A stretch of DNA of 6,038 bases from Candidatus Woesearchaeota archaeon (lineage in GTDB: Archaea; Nanobdellota; Nanobdellia; Woesearchaeales; SM23-78), in contig JAHWIP010000031.1 of the NCBI GenBank assembly GCA_019322375.1, positions 1 to 6,038 of the forward strand, read 5' to 3'. The notes under the pieces are model-generated. The model was not told the origin of the DNA. It did no database searches and saw nothing but the letters and a program-made list of their open reading frames with translations. Numbering within the stretch: position 1 is the stretch's first letter; each line of letters begins with the position of its first letter. Shown in pieces: positions 1 through 5,735 of the stretch. The translations under genes were made by a program, and so were the position numbers.

Positions 1-103
1 ATCCCACCGCAGGTTCCCCTACGGTGACCTTGTGACGACTTAACCCACCTCACTGAGCTCAGGTTCAGCACAACCAAAAAAGTTGAGATTCACCTAAACC
101 CTG

Positions 104-134
<31 letters not shown>

Positions 135-438
135 AGACAGGGACATATTCACCGGATAATGATGATATCCGATTACTAGGGATTCCAGCGTCACGAGGCT
201 GGGTTACAAGCCTCGATCTGAACTAAGATATGGTTTAGAGGTTTAGCTCCTCCTTTCGGAGTGGCATCCCATTGTCCATACCATTGTTGCGCGCGTGTCG
301 CCTAGAGCAGTCGGAGCATACAGACCTACCGTAGCCTGCACCTTCCTCCCTGTTTCCAGGGCAGTCCCCTCAAAGTGCTCAATCCCACCGAAGTGGTTGT
401 TAGCAATAGAGGGTACAGGTCTCGCTCGTTGCCAGACT

Positions 439-482
439 CACAGCGAAACCAAGGCTTTCGGTGTGAAACACCTTGTATTTCA
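439..482 (-). other. 44-nt BHB intron in 16S rRNA (E. coli 1092/1093)
   Basis: The hexaloop TTAAGT of helix 37 is split as TTA and AGT. Fold seen: central helix CAGT/GCTG, with one U-G; 5' bulge TAT; 3' bulge TGA; inner stem GAAA/TTTC, then CAAGG/CCTTG. Cutting after the second base of each bulge removes 44 nt and restores CCAGTTAAGTCTGG. The outer helix is weak (C-G, U/U mismatch, G-C). Position 1092 is, from memory, a known intron site in Thermoproteales 16S genes. A permanently expanded helix 37 remains possible because this loop is on the surface. Confidence 0.83.
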
Positions 483-623
483 TAACTGGACACTTCACAG
501 CACGAGCTGACGACGGCCATGCACTACCTCTCGGCTTGTCAGGAAATGTCTTCAGCATGTCCTTCATTCTGCCGTCGGCTCTAGTGAGGTTCTCTGCGTT
601 GAGTTAGATTGAACCGCACGCCG

Positions 624-655
<32 letters not shown>

Positions 656-660
656 AAAGT

Positions 661-698
661 CAACTGCCTTAGTAAGAGCAATTTGCCTCACTAATGGT
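661..698 (-). other. 38-nt BHB intron in 16S rRNA (E. coli 908/909)
   Basis: The near-universal segment GCTGAAACTTAAAGGAATTG is split after GGCTGAA. Fold seen: outer helix AAG/CTT; central helix GCTG/CAGT, with one G-U; 5' bulge AAA; 3' bulge TGA; inner helix CC/GG followed, after an unpaired A, by TTAGT/ACTAA. Cutting after the second base of each bulge gives GGCTGAAACTTTAAGG, canonical but for one base. Position 908 is a site where introns are known in Thermoproteales 16S genes (from memory). The insertion lies in the decoding-centre region and would disrupt it if not removed, which favours splicing over a tolerated expansion. Confidence 0.9.
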
Positions 699-1190
699 TT
701 CAGCCTTGCGACCGTACTTCCCTGGCGGCGAGCTTAACGACTTCTCTTCGACACTGCGCATCCTCGTGGGGTGCGCAATACCTTGCTCGCAGCGTTTACA
801 GCTAGGACTACTCGGGTATCTAATCCGTTTGGCTCCCCTAGCTTTCGTCCCTCACAGTCAAATCCGTTCTGGCCAGATGCCTTCGCCATTGGTAGTCCTC
901 CCTGGATTAACCCATTTTACCGGTACCCAGGAAATACTTCTGACTTCTCCCGGTCTCGAGTCCTGCAGTGTCCTCTGCACGCCGACAAGTTAAGCTCGCC
1001 GATTTCACAAAGGATTTACAAGACCTGCTACGGACGCTTTAGGCCCAATAATCGCGATCGCCACTCGGGGCGCTGGTGTTACCGCGGCGGCTGGCACCAG
1101 TCTTACCCACCCCTTATTCGCCAAGCTTTTTACACTTGGCAAAAGCCTATCAATGATAAGCACTTGGGATCCCCTTATCACACTTGCGTG

Positions 1191-1229
<39 letters not shown>

Positions 1230-1301
1230 GGGACCAGTATCTCAGTGTCCCTCTCCGGGCTACCACTCTCATGGCCCGTACGGATCTTAGGTTTGGTGGT
1301 C

Positions 1302-1335
1302 TTGTAAAGCACACAGCCAGTCTGCTTTTGTGCAT
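1302..1335 (-). other. 34-nt BHB intron in 16S rRNA (E. coli 265/266)
   Basis: The normal archaeal hairpin GGTGTAATGGACCACC is interrupted after GGTGTAATG. Fold seen: outer helix GGT/ACC, which continues past one mismatch as GG/CC and TT/AA; central helix GTAA/TTAC; 5' bulge TGA; 3' bulge AAG; inner stem GCACA/TGTGC after a T/T mismatch. Cutting after the second base of each bulge removes exactly 34 nt and restores the canonical hairpin. The E. coli position is my own count from conserved primer sites. I do not recall an archaeal 16S intron at this site. A retained helix expansion is the alternative reading. Confidence 0.85.
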
Positions 1336-1565
1336 CATTACACCGCCAACAGCCTAATCCGCCGCCAGCCCATCCTATGGCACGAGTTTCAGGAAGAGCC
1401 TGTTCCAGGGCTTGTTCCTTATCAGGTTTTACCCTCACTTTCGCGAGGTTATGCCTGACCATAGGGCAGGTTACTGACGGGTTACTGAGCCTTTCGCCTC
1501 TATTGCTAGAAGACTTGCATGGCTTAGTCGAATCCCAATAGCAGCAATCTCCCGCAGGATCAACG

Positions 1566-1584
1566 GGAATTTCTTCGAAATTCC
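1566..1584 (-). other. Perfect 8-bp hairpin across the 16S 5' end
   Basis: On the minus strand GGAATTTC and GAAATTCC are exact reverse complements around a GAA loop. The predicted 5' end of mature 16S (near 1570) falls inside the 3' arm, so this fold competes with helix 1 and may mark or delay 5' maturation of the precursor. Function is inferred. Confidence 0.55.
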
Positions 1585-1885
1585 TGAGCATCTAAACAAA
1601 AAACGTTTAGATACAACGGGAATTGCATCAACAAATTATTGAGTTTAGAAGTACGCACAGAAACTATCGCCACTTGGCTTAAGTTTTTGTCGCAATCTTA
1701 TTAGACAGGTTTGCTTTCTTTTCTCCTACCTCTATACTTGAATAAGTAATTCAAGCACGATGTGAGTATTACTTGTGCTATGTTAAAACAACATCCCAAA
1801 CCCTCTTTTGAGATGAAACATATATAGCACTGGCGCTGATCTTGTTGTAGAGAATCAGGTTTTAGATCCTCGCCTGAAAATGATT
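1571..1885 (-). other. Pre-16S leader, no protein gene seen
   Basis: This stretch lies between the promoter at 1906-1922 and mature 16S. No convincing gene was found on either strand. It holds several short perfect hairpins: 1590-1612 (8-bp ATCTAAAC/GTTTAGAT, 7-nt loop), 1737-1755 (7-bp CTTGAAT/ATTCAAG, 5-nt loop) and 1780-1794 (5-bp ATGTT/AACAT). These probably belong to the leader structure that sets up processing of the precursor; the matching 3' flank is outside the window. A second TATA-like string (TATATA, 1821-1826) could be a minor internal promoter but has no good BRE. Confidence 0.6.
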
Positions 1886-1905
1886 GTTTTCAGAGAGTTA
1901 TAAGG

Positions 1906-1922
1906 TATTTATAAGCTTTTCC
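1906..1922 (-). promoter_or_regulatory. Archaeal BRE/TATA promoter for 16S rRNA
   Basis: Minus strand reads GGAAAAGC followed by TTATAAATA, a purine-rich BRE directly before a consensus TATA box. Transcription should start about 25 bases downstream, near 1885, giving a leader of roughly 315 nt. It lies 46-54 bases past the stop of the upstream ATPase-like gene, so the rRNA need not depend on readthrough. Confidence 0.8.
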
Positions 1923-1967
1923 ATTTTTAAATCTATCTGTTTTAGTGCGGGGATTTGTGATAGAAAG

Positions 1968-2594
1968 TCATTTAAATTCTATTAGTGCCAGCCAGTCTTT
2001 TCCTTCATTATCATAGGATATTAATGGTTTGCAATCTGAGAACTCCCAGAAACCTCCTCTTCCAATACCTTCTTTTGTAGGTCCTTGTTTTAGTTTCCTA
2101 AACTCCAGATATCTCTTTACTTGTTCTTTATAATCCCATGGTTTAGCCTCAGGGTTGGCCATTCTCAGAATCATTTTCTTAGGATTTTGCGGATGGTATG
2201 TTTCAATAGTTAGGTGTTTGCCTTTTTTATCTCCGCTTCCATGGAGTATTGTGTTTGTGAATGGCTCTGATATCAAAGGAGCAAAACTATAAGCTTTGCT
2301 TTGTGATTCAAGCCATGATTCGTTTAACAGCCTTGAATAAAAGAACTTAAAATAATCACACATATTCACTACGCAAGATTCAAGGTTATCATAATTTAAA
2401 TGAGAATTATAAATGAACTTATAAGGGAGCATGTTTTTGCCGTTCTCCTTCCAGCACTCATAAACACTAACATCAGGGCTCGTGCCATGATATCCTTTAC
2501 CATCATATTCAAAGAATAGTTCTTTTGCTTTAGAATCATCCCAGCCAATCATTTCCTTCATTATTTTCAAGTCAAGTGATAAGTCGAATACCAT
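1968..2594 (-). CDS. GHKL-type (histidine-kinase-like) ATPase domain protein, 208 aa
   Basis: Probably a stand-alone ATP-binding protein of the GHKL superfamily (RsbW-like anti-sigma kinases, sensor kinase ATPase domains). The C-terminal half shows an N-box E110-xxx-N114-xxx-H118-G119 (EPFTNTILHG) and a glycine-rich G2-like loop G176-I-G178-R-G180-G181. The middle segment RMANPEAKPWD stands where the G1 box normally has D-x-G-x-G; the aspartate is replaced by N147, so nucleotide binding may be altered. The N-terminal ~100 residues are not recognised, and no phospho-acceptor histidine region, receiver or membrane segment is seen. The ATG at 2594 is preferred over an in-frame GTG at 2615 because a GGAGG at 2604-2608 sits 9 bases before the ATG and would be inside the coding region of the longer form. 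It has its own TATA candidate and lies downstream of the Nudix gene. No partner kinase or target is in the window. Confidence 0.7.
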   Translation of the reverse strand: MVFDLSLDLKIMKEMIGWDDSKAKELFFEYDGKGYHGTSPDVSVYECWKENGKNMLPYKFIYNSHLNYDNLESCVVNMCDYFKFFYSRLLNESWLESQSKAYSFAPLISEPFTNTILHGSGDKKGKHLTIETYHPQNPKKMILRMANPEAKPWDYKEQVKRYLEFRKLKQGPTKEGIGRGGFWEFSDCKPLISYDNEGKDWLALIEFK

Positions 2595-2603
2595 TTTCAA
2601 AAT

Positions 2604-2608
2604 CCTCC
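2604..2608 (-). promoter_or_regulatory. Shine-Dalgarno GGAGG for the ATPase-like gene
   Basis: GGAGG with a 9-base spacer to the ATG at 2594. This decides the start against the GTG at 2615. It contrasts with neighbouring genes that appear leaderless. Confidence 0.75.
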
Positions 2609-2621
2609 AGAACACGCTGAA

Positions 2622-2671
2622 GGTGTAATCACACCCTCTTTTTTAAAACAGAATAATTAAGGCTTTATAAA
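2622..2671 (-). promoter_or_regulatory. Promoter and leader palindrome for the ATPase-like gene
   Basis: TTTATAAA at 2664-2671 is a TATA candidate about 73 bases before the ATG, implying a start near 2640 and a leader of about 45 nt. Within that leader, 2622-2635 is an inverted repeat GGTGT-N4-ACACC, which could be an operator or an RNA hairpin upstream of the ribosome site. The TATA box overlaps the end of the Nudix gene region by position only (its stop is at 2673). Confidence 0.5.
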
Positions 2672-2672
2672 A

Positions 2673-3137
2673 TTATTTCTTTTTAATCATCCCATCAACT
2701 CTTTCTATCTGCTCATATATATTCTCGATTAAATCATAGTTTTTTGCTTCTTTCAAAGAAACCCAGGCATACTCTGTTAATTCTTCATCATTTAGTTTTA
2801 TTCTTCCTTTGGCATGGTCTGCGTATAAGCTTACAATAATGGTTGAGTGACCACTTGGACGAATGAATACAAGACTGGATACATAGCCAATGTTTTTTAT
2901 TTCAAGCCCTGTTTCTTCTTTTATCTCTTTTGTTAGTACTTTTTCAAAGATGTCAAGCCAATGGTCAGAAGTATCTTTTTGTGTATGAATAAAATCTGAG
3001 TGCTCTATTTTCCCGCCAGGCACACACCATTTGTTTGGGAAAGCTTTTTCATTTGGGCTTCTCTTGCAAACCAGGTATTTGTTGTTCTTTCTTACAATTC
3101 CTGTCACAGAAACAAAGTGTATTTTGTCATGAGTCAT
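2673..3137 (-). CDS. Nudix hydrolase, 154 aa
   Basis: Hydrolyses a nucleoside diphosphate linked to another moiety; the substrate cannot be read from sequence. The fold shows VTGIVRKNNKYLVCKRS as the first strands, W37-x-V-P-G-G42, and the catalytic helix K70-E71-I-K-E74-E75-T-G77-L, matching REUxEExGU with Lys for Arg. The Nudix box is stretched: about 16 extra residues, including S47-W60, separate G42 from the position normally held by Glu, here D62, which lies seven residues before K70. Metal-binding glutamates E71, E74 and E75 are present, so activity is likely. The ATG at 3137 has no Shine-Dalgarno and lies about 27 bases from the centre of the palindromic TATA box, so the mRNA is probably leaderless. 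It is divergent to the HTH-Nudix regulator with only 57 bases between start codons, which suggests co-control. Confidence 0.9.
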   Translation of the reverse strand: MTHDKIHFVSVTGIVRKNNKYLVCKRSPNEKAFPNKWCVPGGKIEHSDFIHTQKDTSDHWLDIFEKVLTKEIKEETGLEIKNIGYVSSLVFIRPSGHSTIIVSLYADHAKGRIKLNDEELTEYAWVSLKEAKNYDLIENIYEQIERVDGMIKKK

Positions 3138-3159
3138 GAATTTGGTTTTTAATAGATAA

Positions 3160-3169
3160 TATTTAAATA
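3160..3169. promoter_or_regulatory. Palindromic bidirectional TATA box
   Basis: TATTTAAATA is its own reverse complement. Its centre is about 27 bases from the minus-strand ATG at 3137 and about 30 from the plus-strand ATG at 3195, the spacing expected for leaderless archaeal genes on both sides. One TBP site may therefore serve two divergent genes. Confidence 0.72.
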
Positions 3170-3173
3170 ATTC

Positions 3174-3189
3174 CTCGAATTAGTTCGAG
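3174..3189. promoter_or_regulatory. Inverted-repeat operator candidate
   Basis: CTCGAA-TTAG-TTCGAG, a perfect 6-bp inverted repeat with a 4-base centre, lies between the TATA box and the plus-strand start codon, 6-21 bases before the ATG. A protein bound here would cover the transcription start of the HTH-Nudix gene. The natural candidate is that gene's own winged-helix product; this is inference. Confidence 0.6.
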
Positions 3190-3194
3190 TAAAA

Positions 3195-3905
3195 ATGCGG
3201 TTTTCAGGGGGTTTGGTCAAGAAGGAGCGTGAACAAATCTTTAAGTTGTTCCTGCAAAATGATAGATTAAAGTTTAATGAGATTGAAAAGGCTTTATGTA
3301 TCAGGTCTAACATGGTTTCTTATCATCTTGAAAAGATGCAGGAGGAAGGATTGGTTGAGAAGAAAGGCTTCTATTACTTTCTGACCAAGAAGGCTGAGAG
3401 GTATCTTCCTATTATTCCTCATGTTATTGGCAAGGAGCTTAGTCCTTTGCCTGTTGTGCTTGTTGCTCTGGTTAATAATGACAAGGTTCTTTTGATTAAG
3501 AGGAAGATTAGGCCTTACAAGGATTACTGGTCTTTAATCGGCGGTAAGATGCTTCTCAAGGAAAGCTTTGAAGATGCAAGTGCCAGGTTGATAAAACAAA
3601 AAACCAGTATTGATGCTGAGTTTGAGAGTATTAACAGCGTGTTGCACGAGAGAGTGCAGGGGGATGAGATTATCAAGCACAGCTTTATCTTGTTCTTTAC
3701 AAAGATGAGAACAAAACAGAAAAACTTTAAAGAGTCAGAGTATGGAAAGCTTAAGTGGTTTAAGGTTGACAGGGTTGACAAGGAAAAAATTATTCCTTCA
3801 GACCTTTGGTTAATAAAGAATAAAATAAACTCTGAAACAGATGTTAAGAGTGCTTTTATGAATGAAAATAAAGGAGAACTAACATCATTTAATATTGAGG
3901 CTTAG
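3195..3905 (+). CDS. Winged-helix regulator fused to a catalytically degenerate Nudix domain, 236 aa
   Basis: Likely a ligand-sensing transcription regulator. Residues ~8-70 form an ArsR/TrmB-like winged helix: FNEIEKALCIRSNMVSYHLEKMQEEGLVEKKGFYYFLT includes the recognition helix around S38-H44 and the wing. Residues ~84-205 form a Nudix fold (LPVVLVALVNNDKVLLIKRK, then YWSLIGG). The Nudix box keeps G117-x5-E123-x7-R131 but then reads L-I-K-Q-K-T-S-I where active enzymes have E-U-x-E-E-x-G-U, so all three helix glutamates are gone and hydrolysis is unlikely. NrtR regulators likewise use a Nudix domain to sense a metabolite such as ADP-ribose, but with the reverse domain order. The last ~30 residues are unremarkable. 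No Shine-Dalgarno is seen, so the gene is probably leaderless. It precedes the patatin gene by six bases, probably in one operon. Confidence 0.85.
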   Translation: MRFSGGLVKKEREQIFKLFLQNDRLKFNEIEKALCIRSNMVSYHLEKMQEEGLVEKKGFYYFLTKKAERYLPIIPHVIGKELSPLPVVLVALVNNDKVLLIKRKIRPYKDYWSLIGGKMLLKESFEDASARLIKQKTSIDAEFESINSVLHERVQGDEIIKHSFILFFTKMRTKQKNFKESEYGKLKWFKVDRVDKEKIIPSDLWLIKNKINSETDVKSAFMNENKGELTSFNIEA

Positions 3906-3911
3906 ATAAAC

Positions 3912-4697
3912 ATGGCAAAAATCGGTTTAGTCTTAAGCGGCGGTGGCTTCAAAGGCTTGGCTCATGTTGGTGTGCTAAAGGTTTTGGAAGAAAATAACAT
4001 CAGGGTTGATGCTGTTGCCGGGTGCAGCATGGGCAGTATTATAGGAACTTTTTTTGCTGCTGGCAAAAGCGCTTCTGAGATTGAGGAGTTTGTTGTTAAG
4101 CAAAGGTTTCGCAGTGTTCTTAATTTTTCTTTTTCAAAACTGGGTATTGATAAGATGCCTAAAATGAGAGGGCTCATAGAGGGTTTTACAGGTGTTAAGA
4201 ATTTTAATGAGCTTAAAAAGCCTTTGTACATAAATGCAGTTAATATTTCAAAGCAAAAAGAAGCTGTTTTCTCGTCAGGCAATTTGTTTGATGCTATACG
4301 CGCAAGCATTTCAGTGCCAGGCATATTTGCTCCTTATAAGATAGGAGATGATTATTATGTTGACGGCGGAGTCCTGGACAATATTCCTTTCAGCATTCTT
4401 CCTAAGAATATTGATAAGTATATAATTGTTGATGTGGTGGATTATGCAGGGCTGAGCAGAAGCACAGAAATGAGTATCAGCAAATTAATGGAGAGCAGTG
4501 TTGTGCTAATGATGGAGAAACTAGCCAGGCTAAGGCTCAGGGATATTCCTGCAGATAATTATGTGATGATAAAGCCCATGATTAAGAAAGCCCTTATTAT
4601 TCCTAGAGAGAAAAAATTCAGACAAATAATAAAGCAAGGAGAACTTGCAGCCTGGAAGAAAATACATGAGATAAAACATAAACTCTTAAAGAAATAG
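3912..4697 (+). CDS. Patatin-like phospholipase, RssA type, 261 aa
   Basis: Serine lipid acyl hydrolase with a Ser-Asp dyad. Seen: oxyanion loop G10-G11-G12-F-K-G15; nucleophile elbow G37-C-S39-M-G41; the family segment ASISVPGIFAP at 131-141; and the catalytic D151-G152-G153, followed by LDNIP. No signal peptide or membrane helix, so it is cytoplasmic or peripheral on the membrane. Length is normal for the small prokaryotic RssA-like group. The C-terminal 50 residues are Lys/Arg-rich, which could favour membrane lipid contact. The ATG at 3912 is 6 bases after the regulator's stop; a GAGG at 3897-3900 is a weak Shine-Dalgarno. It is probably co-transcribed with the regulator. Physiological substrate unknown; archaeal ether lipids lack the ester bonds typical for this family, so a scavenged or host-derived ester lipid is one possibility. 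Confidence 0.93.
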   Translation: MAKIGLVLSGGGFKGLAHVGVLKVLEENNIRVDAVAGCSMGSIIGTFFAAGKSASEIEEFVVKQRFRSVLNFSFSKLGIDKMPKMRGLIEGFTGVKNFNELKKPLYINAVNISKQKEAVFSSGNLFDAIRASISVPGIFAPYKIGDDYYVDGGVLDNIPFSILPKNIDKYIIVDVVDYAGLSRSTEMSISKLMESSVVLMMEKLARLRLRDIPADNYVMIKPMIKKALIIPREKKFRQIIKQGELAAWKKIHEIKHKLLKK

Positions 4698-4699
4698 GA

Positions 4700-4804
4700 T
4701 TACTGATTAGCCTTTCTCTTTTTCTTCTCCTTTTTCATACGCTTACGCTGCCATTTCCAGCGCATCTGGCCTTTCTTTTTCCAGCGACGGCTACTTCTTT
4801 TCAT
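4700..4804 (-). CDS. rpl41e: Large-subunit ribosomal protein eL41, 34 aa (or 21 aa core)
   Basis: A very basic mini-protein. From M14 it reads MRWKWQRKRMKKEKKKRKAN, closely matching the eL41 pattern MRxKWxKKRMRxLKRKRRK known from eukaryotes and archaea. eL41 is a single helix that bridges the two ribosomal subunits. Here an extra 13 residues (MKRSSRRWKKKGQ) precede that core. The ATG at 4804 is chosen because a TATA box at 4829-4836 is centred 28 bases upstream, fitting a leaderless mRNA; no Shine-Dalgarno is seen before either ATG. The usual 24-25 aa protein would instead point to the internal ATG at 4765. The stop codon is only two bases from that of the convergent phospholipase. About 60% of residues are Lys, Arg or Trp. 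Confidence 0.83.
   Translation of the reverse strand: MKRSSRRWKKKGQMRWKWQRKRMKKEKKKRKANQ
4713..4735 (+). terminator. T-rich termination tract after the phospholipase
   Basis: A pyrimidine tract with runs of up to five Ts starts 15 bases past the phospholipase stop. T-rich tracts terminate archaeal transcription. The same bases are lysine and arginine codons of eL41 read on the other strand, so the coding sequence of one gene may terminate its neighbour. Confidence 0.45.
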
Positions 4805-4828
4805 ATTCTATTGATGGGTTTTAGGTTT

Positions 4829-4836
4829 TTTATAAA
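4829..4836 (-). promoter_or_regulatory. TATA box for eL41
   Basis: TTTATAAA, preceded on the minus strand by CCAAAACA as a BRE-like stretch, is centred 28 bases before the ATG at 4804. It lies in the short gap after the lipoprotein stop codon. Confidence 0.65.
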
Positions 4837-4851
4837 TGTTTTGGCTAGAAC

Positions 4852-5601
4852 TTATAAAATTATCCCTTCTAACTCTTCTTCTTTTCTTATGCTTAATATT
4901 TTATCCCATGCCGTATCTACGCCGTGTTTTTCTATAAGTTTTATTGCATATTCAACTTGAGGACATTCCTTGTTATCAAAGTAAATAAAGACCTTATCAT
5001 AATACCTTGTTTTAATATATTTTTTTGGATCCTTTCTACAAAGAGCTTTTTGTACAGCAATATGAGCAGCAGTTTCTCTTACTGCCTTATCAGTTTCTAT
5101 ATTAATATCTCCTTGAGGTCTTGATTTATAGTATTCTATCCCATATCTGGCATGTCCGATTCCATGACTTACTGATTCTAGAAGAAAGTCTTTAGTATTA
5201 TCTAAAACAACAATGAGATATTCTTTTGGATGTCCAATAGTAAATTCTATATTTCCTGTGTATTCTTTTTTTATTAATTCAAGGAGATCAGGATTTTTTT
5301 GGTTAAGAAGCTTATAATTTTCAATATAGTCCTTTAATGGTAGAACTGCTAGTTTTACATTATCTGGTTTTTCTTCTCCAGTAATCTTTTTATATAACCT
5401 GTTGAATTCATCTGGGATTTGAAGAGAAGAAAATAATTCGTTTGCATATGTTTCTACTATTACTCCTAGTGTTTCTTGTTTGTCTAGTTTTGATTCTAAA
5501 CTTTCTTTTTTACTGCAACTAACTAAAGGGATTCCTGCTGCAGCTATGCTTAGTGTTAAAGCTCCTTTTCCAATCAATTCAAGAAATTCTCTTCTATTCA
5601 T
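4852..5601 (-). CDS. Tat-type lipoprotein of unknown function with an HxxxH motif, 249 aa
   Basis: Not assigned to a family. The N-terminus M-N-R3-R4-E-F-L is a twin-arginine motif, followed by a hydrophobic core (residues 9-28) and a lipobox L26-V-S-C29, so the mature protein is probably exported folded and anchored by lipid at Cys29 on the outer face of the membrane. The mature part is mixed helix/strand with no further membrane segment. S145-H146-G-I-G-H150-A resembles the zinc motif HEXXH of metallopeptidases, with Gly in place of the catalytic Glu; E176-xxx-H180 downstream could supply further ligands. It may be a metal-binding or inactive peptidase-like protein. The start at 5601 is preferred: the reading frame continues upstream to 5793 but that part overlaps tRNA-Glu, and a strong BRE/TATA lies about 25 bases before 5601, indicating a leaderless mRNA. 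AUA codons occur in it. Confidence 0.75.
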   Translation of the reverse strand: MNRREFLELIGKGALTLSIAAAGIPLVSCSKKESLESKLDKQETLGVIVETYANELFSSLQIPDEFNRLYKKITGEEKPDNVKLAVLPLKDYIENYKLLNQKNPDLLELIKKEYTGNIEFTIGHPKEYLIVVLDNTKDFLLESVSHGIGHARYGIEYYKSRPQGDINIETDKAVRETAAHIAVQKALCRKDPKKYIKTRYYDKVFIYFDNKECPQVEYAIKLIEKHGVDTAWDKILSIRKEEELEGIIL

Positions 5602-5620
5602 AGCTATGCTACAAACAATC

Positions 5621-5638
5621 TTATTTATATATCTTTCG
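5621..5638 (-). promoter_or_regulatory. BRE/TATA promoter for the lipoprotein gene
   Basis: Minus strand reads CGAAAGA then TATATAAATAA, a near-consensus BRE plus TATA box centred about 25 bases upstream of the ATG at 5601. Spacing implies transcription starting at or next to the start codon. Confidence 0.8.
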
Positions 5639-5681
5639 GTTTTGTAACCACTGAGAAGTAATAAGTATGCCCCGTGCGGGA

Positions 5682-5714
5682 GTTTCGTCAAACAACATTT
5701 ACCTGTTGATTGTA
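5682..5714 (-). other. 33-nt intron in tRNA-Glu T loop (59/60)
   Basis: Outer helix is the T stem GTGGG/CCCGC; central helix TTCG/CGAA; 5' bulge AAT; 3' bulge ACT; inner stem CAA/TTG and CAACA/TGTTG separated by a T/T mismatch, 6-nt loop. Splicing restores the consensus T loop TTCGAAT. Confidence 0.94.
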
Positions 5715-5735
5715 TTCGAACCCACGTCTTCGGCT

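Noticed and set aside
1821..1826. TATATA as the main 16S promoter
   Set aside because: It lacks a purine-rich BRE; the site at 1906-1922 is a much better match and lies further upstream.
2595..2615. GTG start giving a 7-residue longer ATPase-like protein
   Set aside because: The GGAGG ribosome site falls within those seven codons and is correctly spaced for the ATG at 2594.
3524..4324. Minus-strand reading frames opposite the regulator and phospholipase genes
   Set aside because: Antisense shadows of genes with clear catalytic and DNA-binding motifs.
4924..5124. Plus-strand 66-codon reading frame opposite the lipoprotein
   Set aside because: Antisense to a well-supported gene, very rich in Phe/Ile/Leu as expected for the complement of Lys-rich coding sequence.
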